A DNA stretch of 5,660 nucleotides from Bacillota bacterium. GTDB lineage: Bacteria; Bacillota_A; Clostridia; DSM-8532. Below the pieces are notes generated by a model, which saw only the letters and a list, made by a program, of their open reading frames with translations, made no database searches and was not told the origin of the DNA. Position 1 is the first letter of the stretch, and each line of letters begins with the position of its first letter. The translations under genes were made by a program, and so were the position numbers. Where the stretch lies: assembly GCA_023424865.1 (NCBI GenBank), contig JAFADM010000231.1:1-5660 (forward strand), in the 5' to 3' direction. This document shows, piece by piece, positions 1-5,450 of this stretch.

Positions 1-1
1 A

Positions 2-100
2 ACCGCCACTTCCCTCCAACCGGCACTGCCCGAAGGCAAATGCAGCGTAAATATTGTACCATGCGCCGCAAAACCTTTCAAGCAATGTCGGACAACATAA
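2..100 (+). CDS. Possible 3' end of an upstream gene (partial)
   Basis: The reading frame beginning at base 2 is open from the window edge to a TAA at 98-100, giving a 32-residue tail that contains LPEGKCSVNIVP. That stretch reads like the last beta strands of an extracellular or immunoglobulin-like domain, but this is only an impression. The stop lies 16 bases before the next ATG, a normal spacing for a two-gene operon. A second frame (from base 1) is also open and stops at 121-123, overlapping the next gene's start as ATGGTAA. Its product would be very arginine- and lysine-rich. Too little is present to identify a product or to decide between the two frames. Confidence 0.3.
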   Translation, partial: TATSLQPALPEGKCSVNIVPCAAKPFKQCRTT

Positions 101-116
101 GGAAAGGAAGCGCATT

Positions 117-401
117 ATGGTAATAAGGCAATTAAAAGAAAAACAGTTTGAAAGCCTCCGTCAATCCCTCATGCTGAAAGCTCATGCAGAGCCTTTGGAA
201 GCAAGCTATACGGTAAATATGAAAATCAATGGCGCGGAATATGCCGTCAAGGTGCAGCCGGAGCGGCACAACAAAATGGCAGTATTGCAGGCATTGCGTA
301 TTTACCGGGAGGAATGGGGACTCCACTATGAATTAATCACCCGAGGCGATATCCTGTCCTCGCTTCTTGAAATCATCATTTATCAGGGCGTAAGCCAGTA
401 A
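117..401 (+). CDS. Small hypothetical protein (94 aa)
   Basis: The start chosen is ATG 117, because a purine-rich Shine-Dalgarno stretch (GGAAAGGA, 101-108) sits eight bases upstream. The frame stays open back to 54, but no ribosome binding site supports that earlier start. The protein is small, soluble and mixed in charge. It opens with a helical, lysine/glutamine-rich segment (residues 1-25), followed by a likely beta hairpin (around YTVNMKINGAEYAVKVQ) and a helical C-terminal half containing ALRIYREEWGLHYELI. There is no signal peptide, membrane segment or metal-binding cysteine cluster. I do not recognise the family. It may be co-transcribed with whatever lies upstream, and a hairpin terminator follows at 525-570. 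It is probably a real gene, given the good ribosome binding site and protein-like composition, but its function is unknown. Confidence 0.65.
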   Translation: MVIRQLKEKQFESLRQSLMLKAHAEPLEASYTVNMKINGAEYAVKVQPERHNKMAVLQALRIYREEWGLHYELITRGDILSSLLEIIIYQGVSQ

Positions 402-524
402 ATGCATTTTAAGTAAATAAATTCAACATTATGCAGTCGCCCTTTCTCTCCCTCCCCGTGGGGCTCCATTCTGTTGGGACCCATGAAAGCCGGGATATCA
501 GCCAAAAGTTATGGACCAAACACA

Positions 525-570
525 GGCCGGACAAGGATTTACCCCTGTCCGGCCACTTTTTACCTTTTTT
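525..570 (+). terminator. Rho-independent terminator, possibly bidirectional
   Basis: A perfect 9-bp stem (GGCCGGACA at 525-533 pairing with TGTCCGGCC at 546-554) encloses a 12-base loop. Two more G-C pairs are possible inside the loop. On the + strand it is followed by a T-rich tract (557-570). This fits termination of the small gene that ends at 401. The - strand exporter operon ends at 596, only 42 bases away, so the same hairpin may also stop transcription from the right. On that strand, however, the sequence after the stem is not T-rich, so termination there would be weaker. Confidence 0.8.
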
Positions 571-595
571 ACCTGCAAGCCCCATGCGAATAGCG

Positions 596-1360
596 TCACA
601 GGTCTTTTTTCCGAAAGCGGCTTATGGCTGTGGCCGCGGCTAATGCACTCCAGGCAAGGAGGATAACGAAAGCCGTTAAAACCCCGGTGTATTCGGTGCT
701 TCCCGCTTGTGCCGCTCCCGAAAGCGTGTGTATGGCAGACGCGGGTAAAATGGGTATAAAGGCCTCTTGAATGGCTTGCGGGAAAAGCTCGGCAACCACT
801 GGGAGGAACATTACCCCAAGCGGTATCACGATACCGGCTGCTGTGCTTTTTGAAAAGAATACGGCGCAAACCGTAAGAAAAACATAAAACAGCGGCATGG
901 CAACGCAACCTGCGGCAAACCGCCATACTTGCGAACCAGGAAGCGCCCGGCCATGCAGGGATAAAAGAATAAGCTGTCCGCTGCCAAGGGCAAGCAGAGC
1001 CACAAGGACGCCCACCAGGAATGCCAGTAAGAAAAACGTCAGGAGCTTTGCCCCAAAATAACGTGTTCGGTCCGGTGTGGTTATCAGGTATGTCTGTATC
1101 GTTTTTCCCTGGAACTCCCTACCAATTTGAACAGCGGTAAAAAGCACAAGCAGCAGGGCTGCTACGTCCACGCCAAGCATGTTAACTTCAATAACGGACA
1201 TGGGTTTAAGCTCGGACAAAGCCCTTTGCTGAGTTATTTCTGTTGTAAAAGAAAACAGGAGCCCCATTAAAACACTGAAAATCATTGCAAAGGTCAAATA
1301 CAGCCGTGAAGATTTGGGAAACCCTATTTTTTCCCACTCGGCATAAAAAGAATGGATCAT
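596..1360 (-). CDS. ABC-2 type transporter permease
   Basis: This is the membrane half of an ABC exporter, expected to dimerise in the cytoplasmic membrane and be driven by the ATPase encoded immediately upstream. The 254-residue protein has about six hydrophobic segments (roughly residues 19-39, 62-80, 106-134, 147-169, 173-192 and 225-246), the usual number for an ABC-2 permease. The cytoplasmic loop after the second segment, with EFQGKTIQTYLITTPDRTR (residues 82-100) and then AKLL, is typical of this family. The extreme C-terminus is basic (RFRKKDL), as is common for these proteins. Its ATG overlaps the ATPase stop codon as ATGA (1357-1360), which suggests translational coupling. A G-rich but distant ribosome binding site (around 1371-1377) is all that precedes it. 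The substrate cannot be told from the sequence; a drug, peptide or lipid-like compound is most likely for a MerR-linked exporter. Confidence 0.92.
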   Translation of the reverse strand: MIHSFYAEWEKIGFPKSSRLYLTFAMIFSVLMGLLFSFTTEITQQRALSELKPMSVIEVNMLGVDVAALLLVLFTAVQIGREFQGKTIQTYLITTPDRTRYFGAKLLTFFLLAFLVGVLVALLALGSGQLILLSLHGRALPGSQVWRFAAGCVAMPLFYVFLTVCAVFFSKSTAAGIVIPLGVMFLPVVAELFPQAIQEAFIPILPASAIHTLSGAAQAGSTEYTGVLTAFVILLAWSALAAATAISRFRKKDL

Positions 1361-2292
1361 AGCTTCATCGCCCCCCTGCCTTCATTCAGATTTAACCCTT
1401 TATAGTCTGTTTTTCCGTCTACCAGCTCGGAAAAAAGCTGTTCCAGTGAAGGTTGACGGTTGACCAGCTCATAAATACGAATACCCTTTGCAAAGGCAAT
1501 ATCCCCTATGCCCCTTGCGGTCATTTTTCTTACATGAAGAATTCCGGCTTCCGGCATATCCACCTGGGCGCCGTTTTCTGCCAGTGTTTTTTTAAGCTCC
1601 GGCGTGTTGCTTGACTGCACCTGCACATAGGAGCTAAAGCTTTTTTCCTTAAGCTCGCCCATGCTCATATCGGCAATGAGCTGGCCGCGGGCAAGCACAA
1701 TAACTCTGTCCGCTATTTCCTCGACCTCGCTTAGCAAATGGCTTGACAAAAGAACGGCTTTTCCTTGCTTAGCCAGATCCCTCAGCAAGGTCCTAAGCCA
1801 ATGAATCCCCTCCACATCCAAACCGTTGAAAGGTTCGTCCAGCAGCACCGTTTCAGGGTCGCCAATAAGAGCTCCGGCTATGCTGATGCGCTGCTTCATG
1901 CCAAACGAAAAGCCGCCTGTTTTTTTATGGGAGACTTTCTGTAAGCCGACAAAGGCCAGAAGCTCCTCAACCCTGTTTTTACTTATCCCCGCGGCGGTTG
2001 CCAAAATCATAAGATGCTGCCTGGGAGTCAGCCTGGGGTCTATGGCGCCGGAATCCATCATTGCGCCGATTTTACCCGCAGGCTGCTCCAGGGCGGCGAA
2101 AGGTTTTCCGTCTACAGAAACGCTGCCGGAAGTGGGTGCGGCCAAGCCGAGAATCATGCGCATTGTCGTGGTTTTACCGGCTCCGTTAGGTCCGAGAAAA
2201 CCGGTGACCACACCCGGCTGAAGGTACAGGCTGATGTTGTTTACCGCAATTTTATCCCCGAATCTCTTTGTCAGGCCCGCTATTTGTATCAT
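1357..2292 (-). CDS. ABC transporter ATP-binding protein
   Basis: This is the cytoplasmic ATPase that powers the adjacent ABC-2 permease. The start is placed at ATG 2292 because AGGAGGG (2301-2307) lies eight bases upstream and the product then begins MIQIAGLTKRFGDK, the normal family N-terminus. The frame continues open to 2370, but that would add 26 unlike residues. In the 311-residue protein the Walker A motif is GPNGAGKT (34-41). The signature is SFGMKQR (129-135, in place of LSGGQ), Walker B is TVLLDEP (148-154), the D-loop contains NGLD, and the switch histidine is H185 in LLSSHLLSE. The Q-loop position carries M-D (79-80) rather than Q. This variation, with the FSFGMKQR signature, is what I recall from the BcrA/actinobacterial drug-exporter type. 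A C-terminal extension of about 90 residues follows. The start codon lies within the 3' end of the MerR gene (41-bp overlap). Confidence 0.96.
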   Translation of the reverse strand: MIQIAGLTKRFGDKIAVNNISLYLQPGVVTGFLGPNGAGKTTTMRMILGLAAPTSGSVSVDGKPFAALEQPAGKIGAMMDSGAIDPRLTPRQHLMILATAAGISKNRVEELLAFVGLQKVSHKKTGGFSFGMKQRISIAGALIGDPETVLLDEPFNGLDVEGIHWLRTLLRDLAKQGKAVLLSSHLLSEVEEIADRVIVLARGQLIADMSMGELKEKSFSSYVQVQSSNTPELKKTLAENGAQVDMPEAGILHVRKMTARGIGDIAFAKGIRIYELVNRQPSLEQLFSELVDGKTDYKGLNLNEGRGAMKL

Positions 2293-3094
2293 TGCTCTTT
2301 CCCTCCTGTCCGGCGGCCTCAGCCGTATTAAGATGCAAATCGTTTTGGGCGGCATATATCTCAAAAGCATTTTCCAGAAACCGGCTGGCGGTAGCCATCA
2401 TTTCATCGTTTTTTGCCGGCATTTGATTTTCCAGCTGCAATTCGGATAATTGCCTTAACAGCTCCATATTCCCCCCCGTAAAAGCTTGTAGTGTTTTCCA
2501 CCAACGCTTTGCCATATCCTGCGCGTTTATGCTGTCCGGTGAGGTGCCGTCATGATGCAGAAGAATCGCTTCGATTAATATTTCTTTCCATTTATGATAG
2601 AACATTTGAATGGGCTCGATGTCCTCAAAGTGCTCAGAAAGCCTTTTATGCTGTTCTTCCGTCATCATTCGGGGAGCCTGCGAAAAGATATCGTCCCCGG
2701 GCAGGGCGCTGAGAAATCGGAGCAATACAGGAAACGGCGGTTCTTTGCCCGCTTCAATCATATCGGACATGATGCCGATAGTCGCAAAGGATGTATGCAG
2801 ATGTTCCATTTTTTGAAGCAGCAGCAAGCGCTGATTTTTGAACATTTCCAGCAAACCGTTTTTATATGGCTGCAGCAAAAGATGTTCTTTGATTTGCGCT
2901 AACGAGAAACCCAGTGATTTATAGAACACGATTTGTTCAATCCGAATTAAATCGTCCTGTGTATAACAGCGTCGTCCGCCTTCCGTCCTTCCCAAAGACG
3001 GCAATAGCCCAATATTATCATAATGCTGAACCGCACGAATGGTCAGACCCGCAGCAGCGGCAAGCTCACCGCTTGTATATCTCTTTTCACTCAT
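2252..3094 (-). CDS. MerR family regulator with TipAS-like effector domain
   Basis: This is a ligand-responsive transcription activator of the MerR family, probably controlling its own operon with the exporter. The 280-residue protein has an N-terminal winged-helix domain (about residues 4-72). It includes the diagnostic AVQHYDNIGLLPS and GGRRCYT stretches and the LGFSLAQIKEHL segment. A dimerisation helix follows (about 73-113). The C-terminal region (about 145-250, with HFEDIEPIQMFYHKW and a WWKTLQAFTGG segment) resembles the TipAS/SkgA antibiotic-binding fold. The last 28 residues are polar and poorly structured, and are read from DNA that also encodes the start of the ATPase. AGGAGG (3100-3105) lies five bases before the ATG. 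It lacks the paired cysteines of the metal-sensing MerR proteins, so a small organic ligand is more likely than a metal. This inference rests on domain architecture only. Confidence 0.94.
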   Translation of the reverse strand: MSEKRYTSGELAAAAGLTIRAVQHYDNIGLLPSLGRTEGGRRCYTQDDLIRIEQIVFYKSLGFSLAQIKEHLLLQPYKNGLLEMFKNQRLLLLQKMEHLHTSFATIGIMSDMIEAGKEPPFPVLLRFLSALPGDDIFSQAPRMMTEEQHKRLSEHFEDIEPIQMFYHKWKEILIEAILLHHDGTSPDSINAQDMAKRWWKTLQAFTGGNMELLRQLSELQLENQMPAKNDEMMATASRFLENAFEIYAAQNDLHLNTAEAAGQEGKSNDTNSGPDKEIRG

Positions 3095-3113
3095 ACATGC
3101 CTCCTACAATCTA

Positions 3114-3144
3114 AATATATTTCATTACGCAACGTAATGAGCAA
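3114..3144 (-). promoter_or_regulatory. MerR-type promoter and operator of the exporter operon
   Basis: On the - strand a TTGCTC -35 box (3139-3144) and a TATATT -10 box (3114-3119) are separated by exactly 19 bp, the over-long spacing characteristic of MerR-activated promoters. Within and around the spacer lies a perfect inverted repeat, TCATTACG - CAA - CGTAATGA (3122-3140). This is the position where a MerR dimer binds and untwists the DNA. The predicted transcription start is near 3107, leaving a very short leader before the AGGAGG at 3100-3105. The layout strongly supports autoregulation by the MerR protein encoded just downstream. Confidence 0.85.
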
Positions 3145-3202
3145 GAGAAATTTTGCTTATGTAGCTCTGTCCATTCTAACAATCAGGGAAATATCAGGGC
3201 AG

Positions 3203-4243
3203 TTATTTGTAGTTCTTGCCTTCCACCAAAAGGTTTACCTTGTTCAAATGAGCCGTATACCGCTCGTAATCACTCAGAAGCACCCCCATATAAAGCATGT
3301 CCACCAGAGCAAGCTGTGAAATACGCGACACCATGGTTTCGCTGTAGAAGGTTGTTTCAAAATCGCCGGTGCACAGCACAATGTCTGAATATTCCGCAAT
3401 TTTTGATGCTTTATAATTCGTGATGGCAATGGTGACGGCGCCGGCCTTTTTTGCCAGTGCCAGTGTGTCCACCACATCCCGGGTGCTGCCGGAATGGGAT
3501 ATGGCAATGGCGGCATCCTTGCCCGTAAGGCCGAGGCTGCTGATCTGCTGGATATGATTATCCTGAAACGCACGGGCATTAAGGCCGATACGCAAAAACT
3601 TATTCAGCATGTCGCTGGCGATACTGCCGGAATTTCCAACCCCGTAAATATCAATCTTGTTGGCGTTTCCAATGGCCTTTACAGCCTTTGCGTAGGAGGG
3701 CAGGCTAAGAAGGCCAAGGGTATCGTTTAACGCACGGATCGTCAGCCCCACCATCTTTGCGGGAATATCCCCCAGCTTGTCTTCTTTATTAATGTAAAGA
3801 TCTACGAGCAGCGGGGACGTGTTTTCACCAGACGTCCTCTTCCCCCAATCCTTCATTATCTTTAATTTCATATCGGTATACCCATCAAAGCCAATATGAG
3901 CCGCAAAGCGCATAACAGTAGGCTCACTGGTACCGCATTGCTGCGCAAAGGCGGAAATGGACATCTGGGCCACATCGTAGCCATGGAGCAAAATATAATC
4001 AGCCACTTTCCTCTCGGATTTGCTTAGCTGTGCATAACTGGTTTTTATAAGCATCTCAACGGTATTTTCTTTTTCCAAGGCCAGATCATCCTTTCCGGTC
4101 GGTCCTGTCTCGCCAATGCGTCCCGGGCTGGTCGCAGGCTCGGCCTGCTGCTCGCCCATGCATCCCGGGCTGGTCGCAGGCTTAGCCTGCTGCTCGCCCA
4201 TGCAACCCGGGCTGGTCGCAGGCTTGGCCTGCTGCTCGCCCAT
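3203..4243 (-). CDS. RpiR family regulator (HTH plus SIS sugar-phosphate domain) with repeat-encoded N-terminus
   Basis: This transcription regulator is expected to sense a phosphosugar through its SIS domain. Counting from the longest start, the HTH_6 domain occupies about residues 64-140 (with QLSKSERKVADYILLH and CGTSEPTVMRFAAHIGFDGY). The SIS domain spans about 195-325, with IYGVGNSGS (199-207) and the phosphate-binding loop SHSGST (249-254). The first 42 residues are three copies of a 14-residue unit (MGEQQAKPATSPGC-like) produced by tandem DNA repeats, and are not part of the family, whose members are usually about 280 residues long. The 4243 ATG has no good ribosome binding site. TTG 4078, with GGAAAGGA (4089-4096) ten bases before it, or ATG 4054, would give 291 or 283 residues and may be the real start. 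It is divergent to deoC, which it probably controls. No terminator is visible after it, so read-through into the MerR operon is possible. Confidence 0.93.
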   Translation of the reverse strand: MGEQQAKPATSPGCMGEQQAKPATSPGCMGEQQAEPATSPGRIGETGPTGKDDLALEKENTVEMLIKTSYAQLSKSERKVADYILLHGYDVAQMSISAFAQQCGTSEPTVMRFAAHIGFDGYTDMKLKIMKDWGKRTSGENTSPLLVDLYINKEDKLGDIPAKMVGLTIRALNDTLGLLSLPSYAKAVKAIGNANKIDIYGVGNSGSIASDMLNKFLRIGLNARAFQDNHIQQISSLGLTGKDAAIAISHSGSTRDVVDTLALAKKAGAVTIAITNYKASKIAEYSDIVLCTGDFETTFYSETMVSRISQLALVDMLYMGVLLSDYERYTAHLNKVNLLVEGKNYK

Positions 4244-4250
4244 GCAACCT
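4125..4250 (-). repeat. Three tandem 42-bp repeats with internal hairpins
   Basis: Three contiguous 42-bp units occupy 4125-4166, 4167-4208 and 4209-4250. They differ at only a few bases, and the bases 4111-4124 look like the worn edge of a fourth copy. Each unit contains a palindrome, GCAGGC - 3 bases - GCCTGC. The stem is constant while the three loop bases vary (TCG, TTA, TTG). Because 42 is a multiple of three, units can be gained or lost without changing the reading frame, and every unit supplies an in-frame ATG on the - strand (4243, 4201, 4159). The unit reads open in other frames too, so the peptide may be incidental. There are no spacers, so this is not a CRISPR array. Confidence 0.93.
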
Positions 4251-4327
4251 GGAATCCGGTCACACTTTTAATTGCGCAAGCGAGGGAGGTTCTTATCGGC
4301 ACTTTTGGGCTATAAGGTACTAATCAT

Positions 4328-4356
4328 TGTATAAAGTAAAAGAACCAATTTGTCAA
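4328..4356 (-). promoter_or_regulatory. Promoter of the RpiR regulator gene
   Basis: On the - strand a consensus TTGACA (4351-4356) is followed, after a 17-bp spacer, by TATACA (4328-4333), with TACAAT as an overlapping alternative. Transcription would start near 4321, giving a leader of about 78 bases before the first repeat-borne ATG at 4243. The whole repeat array is therefore transcribed whichever start codon is used. The -35 box lies only eight bases from the TATAAT assigned to the divergent deoC promoter, so the two promoters overlap and can be controlled together. Confidence 0.7.
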
Positions 4357-4369
4357 CCATTCATATAAT
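4341..4369 (+). promoter_or_regulatory. Probable deoC promoter
   Basis: A perfect TATAAT (4364-4369) serves as the -10 box. The position expected for a -35 box (4341-4346, AGAACC) is a poor match, so the promoter is either weak or dependent on an activator. Transcription would start near 4376, inside the left arm of the inverted repeat at 4366-4406, so a protein bound there would block it. The assignment rests mainly on the -10 box. Confidence 0.5.
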
Positions 4370-4406
4370 AAAACTACACATTATTATTTACTCCGTAGTT
4401 TTATTA
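4366..4406. promoter_or_regulatory. Inverted repeat, candidate RpiR operator
   Basis: Two perfect 12-bp arms, TAATAAAACTAC (4366-4377) and GTAGTTTTATTA (4395-4406), are separated by 17 bp. The left arm overlaps the deoC -10 box and start site. The right arm ends 15 bases before the deoC ribosome binding site. The arm centres are 29 bp apart, close to three helical turns, which suits two dimers bound on the same DNA face. The right arm also sits in a smaller imperfect dyad, CGTAGT-TTT-ATTACG (4394-4408), which has the GTARTNNNNYTAC look known from HexR-type RpiR sites. Binding by the neighbouring RpiR protein is inferred from position. Confidence 0.65.
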
Positions 4407-4434
4407 CGTTACTATAAAGGTAAGGAGGCGCACC

Positions 4435-5184
4435 ATGGAACGAATCAATAAAAATACGGTGTGCAGGAGTATGATGATGAAGCCACTTAAAAAAGCATCT
4501 GAAATGACCCCGGGAGAATTAGCCCGCTACATTGATCAGTCCGTACTAAAGCCTGAATTTACCCAGGAGGACATAAAACGGTATATTCTTGAGGGAATCG
4601 GCTACGGCTGTGCTACGGTTTGCGTTAACCCGGCCTCACTGGATATCGCCGCCCAACTGACCCGTGGAACGGATACCAAGATATGCGTCGTATGCGATTT
4701 TCCATTTGGGTTAAGCACAACCGAATCCAAAATTGCTCAGGCGGAGCTCTATTGCAGGCGCGGCGATATTTACGAGCTTGATATCGTCGCAAACATTGGC
4801 TGGATTAGAAGCGGATGCTGGGACAGGGTAACGGATGAGCTTAAAAAGGTAACCCAAGCCTGCCACAAGCACGGCACTGCCGTCAAGGTAATTCTTGAAA
4901 CCGACGCCCTTACGGCCGAACAGGCTGTAAAGGCCTGCCAATGCGTTATTGCAGCGAATGCGGACTTTGTAAAAACCAGCACCGGTTTTTTAACAGGTCA
5001 TAACAACCAGGGTGCTTCCCCAGAAATCATTGAGATTTTAATGACTGCCTGCGAAGGTAAAATCAAGATTAAAGGAAGCGGCGGCATTCGCACAAGAGAG
5101 CATTTTCTTAAATTGATTGATATGGGCATCGACCGTATGGGAGTGGGCTACCAGTCCATCCCTGTGGTGCTTGGACTGGGTTGA
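4435..5184 (+). CDS. deoC: Deoxyribose-phosphate aldolase-like protein (DeoC/DERA family)
   Basis: DERA is a class I aldolase that splits 2-deoxyribose 5-phosphate into glyceraldehyde 3-phosphate and acetaldehyde in the cytoplasm, in deoxynucleoside breakdown. The 249-residue protein has the family's landmarks: IDQSVLKPE (33-41), TVCVNP (61-66), DFPFG (88-92), ELDIVANIG with D116, KVILET (151-156), DFVKTSTGF with K180, the expected Schiff-base lysine, and IKGSGGIR with K213, the second active-site lysine. Unusual points are Q35 where most bacterial relatives have H, and a lengthened loop after the Schiff-base motif (TGHNNQGAS, 187-195). TAAGGAGG (4421-4428) lies six bases before ATG 4435. The downstream ATGs at residues 13-15 lack such a site. 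It stands alone, with no thymidine phosphorylase or phosphopentomutase beside it, and is divergent to the RpiR gene. A related aldolase acting on another phosphosugar cannot be excluded. Confidence 0.92.
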   Translation: MERINKNTVCRSMMMKPLKKASEMTPGELARYIDQSVLKPEFTQEDIKRYILEGIGYGCATVCVNPASLDIAAQLTRGTDTKICVVCDFPFGLSTTESKIAQAELYCRRGDIYELDIVANIGWIRSGCWDRVTDELKKVTQACHKHGTAVKVILETDALTAEQAVKACQCVIAANADFVKTSTGFLTGHNNQGASPEIIEILMTACEGKIKIKGSGGIRTREHFLKLIDMGIDRMGVGYQSIPVVLGLG

Positions 5185-5237
5185 ATAACTTACTTACTAC
5201 ATTGGATCATGCCGTAAAAGCTTGTCGTTTTCATAAG

Positions 5238-5275
5238 GCCCCTCTGCCGGAAAGCCCCGGCAAGGGGCTATTTTT
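5238..5275 (+). terminator. Rho-independent terminator of deoC
   Basis: A two-part stem, GCCCC (5238-5242) plus TGCCGG (5245-5250), pairs with CCGGCA (5257-5262) and GGGGC (5264-5268), with a small internal loop and a six-base terminal loop. A T tract (5269-5275) follows. It lies 53 bases after the deoC stop and suggests deoC is transcribed alone. Confidence 0.9.
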
Positions 5276-5308
5276 CCCCCTTGTTAGGCAGGAAGCGCCG
5301 CCCATCTT

Positions 5309-5341
5309 CTTAAGATAAACTTAAGAGGATCCTAAGATAAA
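5309..5341 (+). promoter_or_regulatory. Three 11-bp phased boxes, candidate response-regulator site
   Basis: CTTAAGA (5309-5315), CTTAAGA (5320-5326) and CCTAAGA (5331-5337) begin exactly 11 bp apart, one per helical turn. The full 11-bp units 1 and 3 (ending ATAAA) match at ten of eleven positions. Direct repeats with this spacing are the hallmark of OmpR/PhoB-family response regulators, and the CiaR site TTTAAG-N5-TTTAAG is especially similar. They lie upstream of the truncated membrane gene at 5539, so activation of that gene is the simplest reading. No two-component gene is inside the window. Confidence 0.6.
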
Positions 5342-5345
5342 ACCC

Positions 5346-5374
5346 ATAAAGCGGGCTCATAACTTTGATAGAAT
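5346..5374 (+). promoter_or_regulatory. Possible weak promoter for the acyltransferase gene
   Basis: TAGAAT (5369-5374) matches the -10 consensus at five of six bases. The matching -35 position (5346-5351, ATAAAG) is poor. This is what is expected for a promoter that needs an activator, and the phased boxes at 5309-5341 sit just upstream in the right place. TATAAG at 5400-5405 is an alternative -10 box. Transcription from either would include the hexamer repeat in the leader. Confidence 0.35.
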
Positions 5375-5450
5375 AGGCGCAGGCTTGTACTTAAGGTCTT
5401 ATAAGCCCTCCAAAGCTTATTTTGAATATCGCAGCCGGAAACCCAAGTCA

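Noticed and set aside
498..926. A 142-codon - strand frame overlapping the permease
   Set aside because: It is a shadow frame rich in Arg, Cys and His without domain features. The permease frame has clear membrane segments and coupling to the ATPase.
1826..2221. A 131-codon + strand frame opposite the ABC ATPase
   Set aside because: It is a shadow of a gene with complete Walker A, signature, Walker B and switch-histidine motifs on the - strand.
4125..4250. CRISPR array
   Set aside because: The units are directly contiguous with no unique spacers and there are no cas genes.
4045..4302. An 85-codon - strand frame across the 42-bp repeats, with WASSRPSLRPARDA-type repeats
   Set aside because: It is out of frame with the well-supported RpiR domain gene, starts with GTG without a ribosome binding site, and is open only because the repeat unit is a multiple of three and lacks stops.
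4350..4369. TTGTCA and TATAAT as a + strand promoter pair for deoC
   Set aside because: They are only 8 bp apart, far too close. The TTGTCA region is better explained by the overlapping - strand TTGACA of the RpiR promoter.
3122..4408. Shared operator between the MerR dyad and the deoC control region, based on a common ATTACG
   Set aside because: The match is only six bases and the half-site orientation differs, so chance is sufficient.
4387..4415. TTTACT and TACTAT with 17-bp spacing as a deoC promoter
   Set aside because: Transcription would begin at or inside the ribosome binding site, leaving almost no leader.
5308..5327. TCTTAAG-ATAAA-CTTAAGA as a terminator hairpin
   Set aside because: There is no T tract after it, and the symmetry arises simply because the phased boxes contain the palindrome CTTAAG.
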